64,000 bases of DNA from positions 45,753,065 through 45,817,064 of the forward strand of contig NC_085141.1 of NCBI RefSeq assembly GCF_024139115.2. Reading direction: 5' to 3'. The stretch is from Armigeres subalbatus. Its lineage: Eukaryota; Arthropoda; Insecta; Diptera; Culicidae. Of the stretch, positions 22,360 through 33,767 are shown piece by piece. Each line of letters starts with the position of its first letter. The stretch's first letter is position 1. The translations under genes and the position numbers were made by a program. The notes below the pieces were generated by a model that was not told the origin of the DNA, made no database searches, and saw only the letters and a list, made by a program, of their open reading frames with translations.

Positions 22360-25300
22360 TTTCGAGCCTCTTAATAGACGCTTTGGAGCCTATCAAAATG
22401 ACGCTTTGGAGCCTCTATAGAAGAGGCTTCTTCCGCTTCTTGCGAGGTGGCTTCCGAGCCTCTTGAAAGGAGGCTTCCGAGCCTCTTGAAAGGAGGCTTC
22501 CGAGCCTCTTGAAAGAAGGCTTCCGAGCCTCCTGAAAGGAGGCTTCCGAGCCTCATGAAAGGAGGCTTCCGAGCCTCTTGAAAGGAGGCTTCCGAGCCTC
22601 TGGAAAGGAGGCTTCCGAGCCTCTTGAAAGGAGGCTTCCGAGCCTCTTGAAAGGAGGCTTCCGAGCCTCTTGAAAGGAGGCTTCTGAGCCTCTTGAAAGT
22701 AGGCTTCCGAGCCTCTTAAAAGGAGGCTTCCGAGCCTCTTAAAAGGAGGATTCCGAGCTCTTGAAAGGAGGCTTCTGAGCTCTTGAAAGGAGGCTTCCTG
22801 AGCCTCTTGAAAGGAGGCTTCTGAGCCTCTTGAAAGGAGGCTTCTGAGGCCTCTTGAAAGGAGGCTTCTGAGCCTCTTGAAAGGAGGCTTCGAGCCTCTT
22901 GAAAGGAGGCCTGAGGCCTCTTGAAAGGAGGCCTGAGCCTCTTGAAAGGAGGCTTCCTGAGCCTCTTGAAAGGAGGCTCTGAGCCTCTTGAAAGGAGGCT
23001 TCCTGAGCCTCTTGAAAGGAGGCTTCCGAGCCTCTTAAAAGGAGGCTTCCGAGCCTCTTGAAAGGAGGCTTCCGAGCCTCTTGAAAGGAGGCTTCCGAGC
23101 CTCTTGAAAGGAGGCTTCCGAGCCTCTTGAAAGGAGCCCTAGCAGCACACATGTTTCACATAGGTTACTGTAACTCATATGTGACCAGATTTAGTCACAA
23201 TCAAGTTGCTGCAACCATTTTTGTCTGACTTGTGCTGCTCGGGAGGCTTCCGAGCCTCTTGAAAGGAGGCTTCCGAGCCTCTTGAAAGGAGGCTTCCGAG
23301 CCTCTTGAAAGGAGGCTTCCGAGCCTCTTGAAAGGAGGCTTCCGAGCCTCTTGAAAGGAGCCCTGAGGCCTCTTCAAAGGAGGCTTCTGAGCCTCTTCAA
23401 AGGAGGCTTCTGAGCCTCTTCAAAGGAGGCTTCCGAGCCTCTTCAAAGGAGGCTTCAGAGCCTCTTCAAAGGAGGCTCTGAGCCTCTTCAAAGGAGGCTT
23501 CTGAGGCCTCTTCAAAGGAGGCTTCTGAGGCCTCTTGAAAGGAGGCTTCTGAGCTCTTGAAAGGAGGCTTCTGAGGCCTCTTGAAAGGAGGCTTCTGAGC
23601 CTCTTGAAAGGAGGCTTCTGAGCTCTTGAAAGGAGGCTCTGAGCCTCTTGAAAGGAGGCTTCTGAGCCTCTTGAAAGGAGGCTCTGGAGCCTCTTGAAAG
23701 GAGGCTTCCTGAGCCTCTTGAAAGGAGGCTTCTGAGCCTCTTGAAAGGAGGCTTCGAGCCTCTTGAAAGGGAGGCTTCTGAGCCTCTTGAAAGGAGGCTT
23801 CCTGAGCCTCTTGAAAGGAGGCTTCTGAGCCTCTTGAAAGGAGGCTTCTGAGCTCTTGAAAGGAGGCTTCTGAGCCTCTTGAAAGGAGGCTCTGAGGCCT
23901 CTTGAAAGGAGGCTTGAGCCTCTTGAAAGGAGGCTTCTGAGCCTCTTGAAAGGAGGCTTCTGAGCCTTGAAAGGAGGCTTCTGAGGCCTCTTGAAAGGAG
24001 GCTTCCTGAGCCTCTTGAAAGGAGGCTTCTGAGCCTCTTGAAAGGAGGCTTCTGAGCCTCTTGAAAGGAGGCTTCTGAGCCTCTTGAAAGGAGGCTTCTG
24101 AGCCTCTTGAAAGGGAGGCTGGAGCCTCTTGAAAGGAGGCTTCTGAGCCTCTTGAAAGGAGGCTCTGAGGCCTCTTGAAAGGAGGCTTCTGAGCCTCTTC
24201 AAAGGAGGCCTGAGCCTCTTCAAAGGAGGCTTCTGAGCTCTTGAAAGGAGGCTTCTGAGCCTCTTGAAAGGAGGCTTCTGAGCCTCTTGAAAGGAGGCCT
24301 GAGCCTCTTGAAAGGAGGCTTCCAGGCCTCTTGAAAGGAGGCTTCTGAGCCTCTTGAAAGGAGGCTCTGAGCCTCTTGAAAGGAGGCTTCTGGGCCTCTT
24401 GAAAGGAGGCTTCTGAGCCTCTTGAAAGGAGGCTCTGAGCCTCTTGAAAGGAGGCTTCTGAGGCCTCTTGAAAGGAGGCTTGAGCCTCTTGAAAGGAGGC
24501 TTCTGAGCCTCTTGAAAGGAGGCTTCTGAGCCTCTTGAAAGGAGGCTCTGAGCCTCTTGAAAGGAGGCTTCCTGAGCCTCTTGAAAGGAGGCTGAGCCTC
24601 TTGAAAGGAGGCTCTGAGCCTCTTGAAAGGAGGCTTCTGAGCCTCTTGAAAGGAGGCTTCTGAGCCTCTTGAAAGGAGGCTGAGCCTCTTGAAAGGAGGC
24701 TCTGAGCCTCTTGAAAGGAGGCTTCTGAGCTCTTGAAAGGAGGCTCTGAGCCTCTTGAAAGGAGGCTTCCTGAGCCTCTTGAAAGGAGGCTTCTGAGCCT
24801 CTTGAAAGGAGGCTTCTGAGCCTCTTGAAAGGAGGCTTCTGAGCCTCTTGAAAGGAGGCCTGAGCCTCTTGAAAGGAGGCTTCTGAGCCTCTTGAAAGGA
24901 GGCTTCTGAGCTCTTGAAAGGAGGCTTCTGAGGCCTCTTGAAAGGAGGCTTCTGAGCTCTTGAAAGGAGGCTTCTGAGCCTCTTGAAAGGAGGCTTCTGA
25001 GGCCTCTTGAAAGGAGGCTTGAGCCTCTTGAAAGGAGGCTTTGAGGCCTCTTGAAAGGAGGCTTCTGAGCTCTTGAAAGGAGGCTCTGAGCCTCTTGAAA
25101 GGAGGCTTCCTGAGCCTCTTGAAAGGAGGCTTCTGAGCCTCTTGAAAGGAGGCTTCTGAGGCCTCTTGAAAGGAGGCTTCTGAGCTCTGAAAGGAGGCTT
25201 CTGAGCTCTTCTTGAAAGGAGGCTCTGAGCCTCTTGAAAGGAGGCTTCTGAGCCTCTTGAAAGGAGGCTTCTGAGCCTCTTGAAAGGAGGCCTGAGCCTC

Positions 25301-27905
25301 TTGAAAGGAGGCTTCTGAGCCTCTTGAAAGGAGGCTTCTGAGCTCTTTGAAAGGAGGCTTCTGAGGCCTCTTGAAAGGAGGCTTCTGAGCTCTTGAAAGG
25401 AGGCTTCTGAGCCTCTTGAAAGGAGGCTGAGCCTCTTGAAAGGGAGGCTTCTGAGCCTCTTGAAAGGAGGCCTGGAGCCTCTTGAAAGGAGGCTTCTGAG
25501 CCTCTTGAAAGGAGGCTTCTGAGCCTCTTGAAAGGAGGCTTCTGAGCTCTTGAAAGGAGGCTTCTGAGCCTCTTGAAAGGAGGCTTCTGAGGCCTCTTGA
25601 AAGGAGGCTTCTGAGCCTCTTGAAAGGAGGCTCTGAGCCTCTTGAAAGGAGGCCTGAGCCTCTTGAAAGGAGGCTTCTGAGCTCTTGAAAGGAGGCTTCT
25701 GAGCCTCTTGAAAGGAGGCCTGAGCCTCTTGAAAGGAGGCTGGAGCCTCTTGAAAGGAGGCTTCTGAGCCTCTTGAAAGGAGGCTTCTGAGGCCTCTTGA
25801 AAGGAGGCTTCTGAGCTCTTGAAGGAGGCCTGAGCCTCTTGAAAGGAGGCTTCTGAGCCTCTTGAAAGGAGGCTTCTGAGCCTCTTGAAAGGAGGCTTCT
25901 GAGCCTCTTGAAAGGAGGCTTCCTGAGCCTCTTGAAAGGAGGCTTCTGAGCTCTCTTGAAAGGAGGCTTCCGAGCCTCTTGAAAGGAGGCTCTGAGCCTC
26001 TTGAAAGGAGGCTCTGAGCTCTTGAAAGGAGGCTTGAGGCCTCTTGAAAGGAGGCTCTGAGGCCTCTTGAAAGGAGGCTTCTGAGCCTCTTGAAAGGAGG
26101 CCTGAGCTCTTGAAAGGAGGCTGAGGCCTCTTGAAAGGAGGCTCTGAGCTCTTGAAAGGAGGCTTCTGAGCCTCTTGAAAGGAGGCTTCTGAGCCTCTTG
26201 AAAGGAGGGCTTCTGAGGCCTCTTGAAAGGAGGCTTCTGAGCCTCTTGAAAGGAGGCTTCTGAGCCTCTTGAAAGGAGGCTTCTGAGCCTCTTGAAAGGA
26301 GGCTTGAGCCTCTTGAAAGGAGGCTTCTGAGCCTCTTGAAAGGAGGCCTGAGCCTCTTGAAAGGAGGCTTCTGAGCCTCTTGAAAGGAGGCTTCTGAGCT
26401 CTTGAAAGGAGGCTTCTGAGCCTCTTGAAAGGAGGCTTCTGAGCCTCTTGAAAGGAGGCTTCTGAGCCTCTTGAAAGGAGGCTTCTGAGCTCTTGAAAGG
26501 GAGGCTTCTGAGCCTCTTGAAAGGAGGCTTCTGAGCCTCTTGAAAGGAGGCTTCTGAGCCTCTTGAAAGGAGGCTTGAGCCTCTTGAAAGGAGGCTGAGG
26601 CCTCTTGAAAGGAGGCCTGGAGCCTCTTGAAAGGAGGCTGAGCCTCTTGAAAGGAGGCTGAGCCTCTTGAAAGGAGGCTCTGAGCCTCTTGAAAGGAGGC
26701 TTCTGAGCCTCTTGAAAGGAGGCTGAGCCTCTTGAAAGGAGGCTTGAGCCTCTTGAAAGGAGGCTTCTGAGCCTCTTGAAAGGAGGCTTCTGAGCCTCTT
26801 GAAAGGAGGCTTCTGAGCCTCTTGAAAGGAGGCTCTGAGCTCTTGAAAGGAGGCTTCTGAGGCCTCTTGAAAGGAGGCTGAGCCTCTTGAAAGGAGGCTC
26901 TGAGCCTCTTGAAAGGAGGCTTCTGAGCCTCTTGAAAGGAGGCTTCCTGAGCCTCTTGAAAGGAGGCTTCTGAGCCTCTTGAAAGGAGGCCTGAGCCTCT
27001 TGAAAGGAGGCTCTGAGCCTCTTGAAAGGAGGCTTCTGAGCCTCTTGAAAGGAGGCTTCTGAGCCTCTTGAAAGGAGGCTTTGAGCCTCTTGAAAGGAGG
27101 CTTCTGAGCCTCTTGAAAGGAGGCTTGAGCTCTTGAAAGGAGGCTCTGAGCCTCTTGAAAGGAGGCTTGAGCCTCTTGAAAGGAGGCTTCTGAGCCTCTT
27201 GAAAGGAGGCTTCCTGAGCCTCTTGAAAGGAGGCTTCTGAGCCTCTTGAAAGGAGGCTTCTGAGCTCTTGAAAGGAGGCTTGAGCCTCTTGAAAGGAGGC
27301 TTCTGAGCCTCTTGAAAGGAGGCTTGAGCCTCTTGAAAGGAGGCTTCTGAGCTCTTGAAAGGAGGCTCTGAGCCTCTTGAAAGGAGGCCTGAGCCTTTCT
27401 TGAAAGGAGGCTTCTGAGCCTCTTGAAAGGAGGCTTGAGCCTCTTGAAAGGAGGCTTCTGAGCCTCTTGAAAGGAGGCTCTTGAGCCTCTTGAAAGGAGG
27501 CTTCTGAGGCCTCTTGAAAGGAGGCCTGAGCCTCTTGAAAGGAGGCTTCTGAGCCTCTTGAAAGGAGGCTTCGGAGCCTCTTGAAAGGAGGGCTGAGCCT
27601 CTTGAAAGGAGGCCTGAGGCCTCTTGAAAGGAGGCCTGAGCCTCTTGAAAGGAGGCCTGGGCCTCTTGAAGGAGGCTTCTGAGCCTCTTGAAGGAGGCTT
27701 CCGGGCCTCTTGAAAGGAGGCTTCCAGGGCCTCTTGAAAGGAGGCTTCTGGCCTCTTGAAAGGAGGCCTCCGAGCCTCTTGAAGCTAGGCTTCCGAGCCT
27801 CTTGAAAGGAGGCTTCCGAGCCTCTTGAAAGGAGGCTTCCGAGCCTCTTGAAAGGAGGCTTCCGAGTCTCTAGAAAGGAGGCTTTCGATCCTCTTGAAAG
27901 AAGGC
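22360..27905. repeat. Satellite array 3, 20- to 24-bp hairpin-forming unit (roughly 240 copies)
   Basis: The unit is GAGGCT-TCCG-AGCCTC plus the linker TTGAAAG. The first part is a perfect 6-bp inverted repeat around a four-base apex, so each unit can form a stem-loop in either strand. Flanking units, at 22440-23130, 23240-23350 and 27790-27870, mostly carry TTCCG. The core mostly carries TTCTG, a C-to-T change at the CpG. Core units differ mainly at the apex: TTCTG, TTCCTG, TCTG, CTG, TG, TTG. Stems are mostly intact, with occasional one-base loss or gain (GAGCTC, GAGGCCTC). Runs of units with CTTCAAAG instead of CTTGAAAG occur at about 23350-23510 and 24190-24230. Long low-complexity minus-strand frames are by-products of the unit and not genes. 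A 105-bp MITE interrupts the array at 23137-23241. Confidence 0.95.
23137..23241 (+). mobile_element. 105-bp MITE-like element, copy 1 (inside satellite)
   Basis: It begins CCCTAGCAGCACA and ends TTGTGCTGCTCG, an inverted repeat of about 11 bp. GGAG stands on both sides, which would be a 4-bp duplication, but GGAG is also part of the satellite unit. A second copy of the same length lies at 28215-28319. Confidence 0.7.
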
Positions 27906-28214
27906 TAGGTACCTAGCTTACGAGTTTTTTTTAGAAAAATTCTCTCAAGCATTTATTAACGAAGCTACTGAGTCTTCATGCCTCTTAAATAGAGGTTTCT
28001 AAACCTCTAGATTCTAGATTTTAGCATTAGCATTAGCATTGAGCAATTCGCACAATTTCGTAGGTGGTACAAGCCAAGACTATTGTATGAGAGTAGCATT
28101 ACTTTCATCCGTTACCTCAGATATTGATTTGGGACTAGTCACTATCTCTTATATGGAAGCATTGCACTCTCCAATAGTCGAGATCTGTCCTGGCCACGTC
28201 CTTGCGAATGCTGA
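27906..28214. other. Satellite edge and TTAGCA microsatellite; no gene seen
   Basis: A decayed satellite edge is followed by a (TTAGCA)n tract near 28020-28042 and sequence that looks like a dispersed mosquito repeat. No reading frame with recognisable content. Confidence 0.45.
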
Positions 28215-28319
28215 CCCTAGCAGCACACATGTTCCACATAGGTTACTGTAAACCATATATGACCAGATTTGGTCGCAATCAAGTTGCTGCAACCATTTTT
28301 GTCTGACTTGTGCTGCTCG
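28215..28319 (+). mobile_element. 105-bp MITE-like element, copy 2
   Basis: Same length, orientation and termini as 23137-23241, with a handful of substitutions. It lies outside the satellite but still inside carrier segment B. Confidence 0.7.
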
Positions 28320-28517
28320 GGGAGGAAGGGGGAGGATGGTTAGTTGGACACCTACTTAAGAAAGATGCAGAGAACTCTACGACCTCTCATAGGTGCTACG
28401 GGAAGTTTTCTGGAATTGGTATTGTGGAAGGTTTGGTATACAGTAGGAATCGTTTTGGTAGAACGTGAAACACAGAAATAACTAAGATAGAAATACAATG
28501 TAGGAAAGGGACGGACT

Positions 28518-28588
28518 AGGGATTGAACCCACGACCTCCTGCTTATAAGCCAGAAGCGGTAGCCACTAGACTACCGAACTCGTCTCCT
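28518..28588 (-). repeat. tRNA-like SINE head
   Basis: On the minus strand an A-box-like TAGTCTAGTGGCT and a B-box-like GGGTTCAATCCC lie at tRNA-like spacing. There is no matching acceptor stem, so it is best read as the head of a SINE running toward about 28330. Confidence 0.6.
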
Positions 28589-28894
28589 AAACCTCTAGAT
28601 TCTAAATTTCAGTCACTAAACTTTTTGTTCTCTTATTTTTTTTGCACCGACCTTCATACACTATGCTGGGTGTAGTGGTCAGGATTCAATAGGTTTTGAT
28701 TTTACTGACCGTCATGCATATTATGTTTTACAAAGTTTTGGAATCTAAAAATATATAAATATTGAAACAATATCAATAAGTTTTTTTGGAATTGTAATAT
28801 GTACCTCCGTCATTATGCATTTTGGTTCGAAATACCCCCTGGGGGCAGCAAAGGTACCCCCAGCGGTTCATGCACCCCAGGTTGAGAACCGCTG

Positions 28895-28902
28895 TGCTAG
28901 TG
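28895..28902 (+). repeat. Right 8-bp flank of carrier segment B
   Basis: TGCTAGTG, matching 20787-20794 at six of eight bases. Confidence 0.6.
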
Positions 28903-28980
28903 CAATACGGCAAACAAAAGTATAATATTCGAACTAACGTAAATGCCTTTCATAAAACGAGTTTAGTACTATTCGATTTA

Positions 28981-29104
28981 ATTTCACAGAGCATTGTATG
29001 ATGATTAAATGAAATTACCCCAAAAATACACAATTCAGCTTCTAATAAATCAGCCGGAAGCTAAGTAAAAGTTCATTTAATCATCATACAATGTTCTGTG
29101 AAAT
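28981..29104. repeat. Inverted repeat with 33-bp arms
   Basis: 28981-29013 and 29072-29104 are reverse complements with one mismatch, separated by 58 bp. It looks like a small MITE, but no clear target duplication was found. Confidence 0.65.
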
Positions 29105-31887
29105 TTTTCTGTAGCATACCAATTTCCGTTTTTGCAATTCTGAGCTCAATCGAGCAATTAGAACCAATTTCCAGATCTGATGGAGGTGTATTTTCCTATG
29201 TATTTTGGCTGAATACAAACTTCAAATCAATTGCGCCAGCTTATGCAACAAGCGATTGGGCTGAAATTTGGAGAGATTGATTTTCTCACCCAAATACGCA
29301 ATCCTGTCCCGTGGAATTCGACAACATTTTTTTCTGCCCATACTAAGTTGGGCCGGTCAAATGTCCATGAGCCACCGAATACCAAATAGATATTTTATTA
29401 TTTTCCCGACGACTAAAACACGCACTGTACTTACTTGCTCGATGGCTACTGCAAACTCTTATTGGAGCCTTTACCTTATTTACCAAATACCGAAAAAGTG
29501 CTGCACGTGTGGAGCGGTCTGCAAAATTTACCCTATGTTTATTCAAAATCGGGAAAACGTTAGTCTAGTCTTGAAAAACAGCACTTTTCGAATTTTTGTT
29601 TAAAATTAAATAAGCTTAAAAAAATTTGAGTTCCTTAGGGGCAATCTGTGTTCATGAAACTACTACAATCGGGAATTCAGAAAATTGCCATTTTTTTCAA
29701 AGTTAGTCATAAAACTTCAATTATGTAAATTGTCTAGTTATCGGCCACTGTGCCCGCATCGTGGAATGACCATTCATTGGATGGCCAACAACCGAAGGAT
29801 GATGGTCTCTGTGGTAACGGAAACTTTTTCGGCCTCCTTTGCCGCGTGGGACCTAAACAAATAAAGACGGACGTTCGGTTCAATGGTGTGCGGAATATGA
29901 ATACGACTTTACGTGGCAATTGGCGCCTTCCATAACATAAACAGCACCGCCACGCACACGACAGGGTCGTGCGGATGGAATATTATTGTGGCGAATCGTA
30001 GAACGTGACCATCAATCTAACTGTCAAAGCTTATTTTATTGGGGAGTTATTAGGATCTAATCCTTTTAACAAATTCCTTGGCGCGCTTCCGCAAGGCCGC
30101 AAAGCTCCAAACAGGAGGAAGGAAGTGAAACAAGTGCTTTGCGTGTCTGTTTCCGGAGTCTGGGGATAATATTTCTCCTTCGTTACCTTTTCTCCGATTT
30201 ATTTACGGTTGTCAGATTTTGAGGTTTTCATTTGCGGTAGGAAAATTTATGACTCAAATCCAATTGTAGAACGTTTTGAGGGGTCACTTTTTCTAATCTG
30301 GCTTATGAAATTGTCGTTTGTCGGAATATGTTAACGCAGGCGTTTATTTTATTTCATAGTAAAAGTAAAAATATGTGCCATGCTGAAGACGCCGTTTCTT
30401 CAATGGTAGTGAGTAGGATTAATAAATCATTAATAAAACAAAGAAAACAAATTACAGAAGATAGTCTCTTGGTATATTGTTGAACATTGGCCCCCTTATT
30501 ATTACAAAATTACCAAATTACCAAGCAATCATAACTGGTCATTATTGTCTTGATACCGATGAAGTATTCAATAATAATTTCGTTATTTCAAACAACAGTT
30601 CGAATGCTACCGTGTTTGATTTATGCTTCAGTATTTTGTAGTTAAGTTGTGCATGTGATGCCAAGTTTACGCTTCTTATTTTCTTTTGCTTCGGTTATGT
30701 TGAACATACTGTTATTGAACCAAATGGTGCTTACCAAAAATAAATAAATCCTGCTGGAATTACAAAAAAAAACCATACAACCTACAAAGCCATAGGTCAA
30801 TCACATGCAATTTTGGATTTGAACGCCAACTTGTTATCTAAACTCTTCCCCAGCAAATCCACCCGGCTTTGGCAGGAAATCCCGTCTTCCGACTAATCGA
30901 ATATTGCGGGCAACTGAAAGCTCTTCGGACCCAGGAGATCTCACCGCAACCCAGCAGAACTGGACTCTGGACCGGCAGCAGCGATAGAAAAAAATATGCA
31001 AAAACTTTTCCAGCACAAACTTTTCTCGACATAAACCCTTTTCCTATTTCTCGGCTAGATGTTTCGGATGTTTCCATTTTCCAGCGAACGAACGAATGGT
31101 CCTCAATCTTCTTTTCGGCTAGTGTGAAATGAGATTTGAATATCAAACTTTTCCCAGCAATAAATTCGTTTAGCATACGGCCGCCCTTCCAGTAGTGAAG
31201 CTGATTTACACAGAACAGGGTACAGCGCAGTCAGCAAATAAGAGGAAAAAATTGGGAAAACTTTTCACCGCAGTTAGAGATCGAATTACGATGGAACGGG
31301 AATGACGGCAGCTCGAGGTCATGAAATCAACCGCCCATTACTTATTTCAAAGTAGCAGCAAAATTGACTCTCCATAAAGATTTATAAATTTTCCAAAAAG
31401 GATTATGATATTCTCAGTATAATTTACCGAAGACAAAATTATAATTATTATATCTATCTTGTTCATTACATGGAATATATGTCCGTTATGGACAAGTTTC
31501 TGCTATAAAAGGTTTTTTTTATTCTAACCTTTCCGAACATTATTTCAGCTTCCCAATTCCAAAAGCGATTTCGATAACATAATCATGAGCAGCTGGTTCC
31601 CTTCAGCCTCAACTAGGAATATTTCTACAAGAATGAGAGCTGTTAGAGCGAAAAACGTAAGGACCACGGATAAAATTGATAGTACTAATAAGGGGTCGTT
31701 CACTAGTTACGTTAGGAAAATCTAACAAGGGGAGGATGGGGGTCCGAAAAACCAAGAAAAATGCTTACGTAACTGTAACTAACTTACGTAGTTTTCTGTG
31801 TCGGTTGATGAAAATGTGTTGCCAAAGAATGGTATACAACGCTGACATATACCAAAAGGATGAAGTTTTGAATTCAAAATATTGGTT
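29105..31887. other. No gene recognised; old repeats
   Basis: Short open frames only. A MITE left end (TAA then GGGGTCGTTCAC) is visible near 31686, without its partner end. 30830-31200 is GC-richer, with overlapping frames on both strands but no recognisable domain. Confidence 0.3.
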
Positions 31888-32284
31888 AAGTGACGGGAAA
31901 TGTCATATCGATGTCATGGGACTAACTTGCTAATAACTTTTCTCACAAGTAATTTACAATTATGGTTTCCATATAAACATGTAGCCCTCAAATGACCCGA
32001 AAACTTTTTCTAATAGGTAATTTCTCTAAATAAGATATTGGCGGCGTGAGAGCCGAATTACTGTCAGATGACATTAATGTCATGACATTCCGTGACATTT
32101 TTTAATCTCGCTCTCATGGCTCACACTTTGTATTTAGAACAATGATCTGTTCGACAAAGTTCTAGGACCCTTTAAGTACTACATGTTAATCAAAAAATTC
32201 GAACTGTAAATGACTTTTGGAAAAAGTTATTACGAAATTAGTAATAGCAATGCCATGACATTTTTTTGACATTTCCCATCACTG
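31888..32284. mobile_element. ~395-bp MITE-like element with GTGAYGGGAAATGTCA ends
   Basis: Both ends read inward GTGA(C/T)GGGAAATGTCA and stay similar for about 30 bp. The interior is rich in GACATT and ATGTC motifs. No clean target duplication was identified, so the boundaries are approximate. Confidence 0.5.
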
Positions 32285-33399
32285 TAAAGAATGACAAACT
32301 TTTTTCTCTTGATCGGGCAAGGTAATTTTGGCCAAAAATATCTCTTTTTTTCCTATTGTGGATTATTGAAATAGTAATATTGGGGCTGTTATCGCCGACT
32401 TTTTTTCCAAATTAGATTATGTGAGATAATTTGACATAAATATTAAGGCTCAAGACTCCGTAACTCTGTTTTGAAAATTAATGACGTTATTGCTTGTTAG
32501 TATTGGTGAGGCAACTAGTACGAAAAAGTGACGAAAATTTGAGGTGGGTGGAAATGGGGTGGTAAAAGCTTGTCAGCTGCTACATAAAGTTGCCAGATGC
32601 AACAAAATGTTTATTTTTGAGCATTTATGAAATATTTATTATATGGAAACTTATTTTAAAATTCTTCATACACCATTGGGCTTTCAACATACAGTGTTGG
32701 GGAAAGTACAGTAAAACACTTTGATTCTCCGAATATTTACATTTATCCGGTAAAATTTTGTGCACCGAGCACACTGAGACAGTTTCCCAAATTAATGTAA
32801 GACGAAATTATGTATTTTTTATTCTTCATCCGCAGACTGTTTGCTGCTGCGTGAGTCTCCTGTCATCCATCCACACTTTCTTGTGCGCAGTCCAAATAGA
32901 ACAGAATCGAGTTGAATTAGGCTGTGGCACACAGCCTTGAAAGAGTGCTAGCCACCGATACTGATTTATTAATTCTAATCTGTAAAATGAGTAAGGAATA
33001 ATGAAATGTATATTTGCCACCAAAACCGATTATACGTTGAGAAATAATTCTACGAAAACATTGATTGTGCTGTCGTCTGCTTGGTCGTGGCTACTGCTGC
33101 GGCGGCCGTGGTTTTGTTTTTTTTTTGGCTGCATGGCAGGATGAATGGTACGGTAAAATTAAATGTCAACCATTCTCCACCCTGCCAAAAGAAACTTGCA
33201 TAATCTTTTCTTTTTTTTTGGTTGATTTGATTAATTCGACAAACCGCAATAATTATTTGATTAAATAAATCTGGCAACGATAAAATGATGATTCTTTTCT
33301 TGTATATGCATAAAGTTGTTTGCGTGTCGACTAGCATATTCGATGTATTGTTTTGATATTTCTAAGTTGCTTTGCCGTGATTTTGAGCGCACTATTTCA
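32285..33399. other. No gene recognised
   Basis: AT-rich DNA with short frames only. The near-palindromic GC-rich spot around 33090 (GCTGCGGCGGCC) has no evident function. Confidence 0.3.
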
Positions 33400-33767
33400 C
33401 CTAATGCGGTAGTGAATTTGGGCGTTCCTTATTTTGCAACATTCACAATACGGCCGTCAAATTTGCCTCTCACTTCAAATTTTTTAAAGCAGTTTTCGTT
33501 GGTTTTTCGACATGAAGTGAAGAAATTGGTGTTCAACATCAAAGACAAAAGTGAAAGTTAGGTAGTGAATTATGTTAAGTTGTGATAAAATCAAGAAAAC
33601 GGCGAGAAAAGAACAAGTGAAAAACTGAGTGCATGTTCAAAATAAGTGTATGGGTGTGTTTCGATCGTTCGGAGTTGGTGTGTGTACAATTAGTATACGA
33701 AAATTTGTCTAGGAAAAAAGCAGTTTTAGGCGCTTTTCAGTCAATTAAATAATAATTAATTAGCTAG
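33400..33767 (+). other. Candidate 5' untranslated exon ending at a splice donor
   Basis: The stretch is rich in AAGTGAAAA-type purine runs typical of insect 5' leaders, lacks recognisable repeats, and ends GCTAG followed by GTGAGTG at 33768, a good donor. No coding exon follows within reach. The boundaries on the left are a guess. Confidence 0.2.

Larger units (their letters stand above)
20795..28894. mobile_element. Carrier segment B: 8.1-kb hAT-like non-autonomous element containing a 5.5-kb satellite
   Basis: The left end begins CAGCGGTTCTCAACCT, and the reverse complement of the right end is identical for 16 bases. This is a typical hAT terminus. Sub-terminal sequence at both sides carries related GTACCTCC/GTACCCCC motifs. 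Imperfect 8-bp flanks are present. Inside are a small TIR element (21398-21506), the hairpin-unit satellite (22360-27905), a 105-bp MITE in two copies and a tRNA-like SINE head. No transposase is visible. The alternative, two unrelated hAT ends facing each other by chance, is made less likely by the matching flanks but is not excluded. Confidence 0.65.

Noticed and set aside
22371..24223. Minus-strand frames with FQEA and PPFKRL repeats in array 3
   Set aside because: By-products of the satellite unit. They end wherever a unit length is not a multiple of three.
22360..27905. CRISPR-like array
   Set aside because: There are no unique spacers of constant length; the whole unit repeats, and the genome is eukaryotic.
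28518..28588. A functional tRNA gene
   Set aside because: Boxes A and B are present but the acceptor stem is missing. It is better explained as a SINE head.
31420..31520. A possible promoter at the AT-rich stretch
   Set aside because: TATA-like strings are expected in AT-rich DNA, and no transcript or exon follows.
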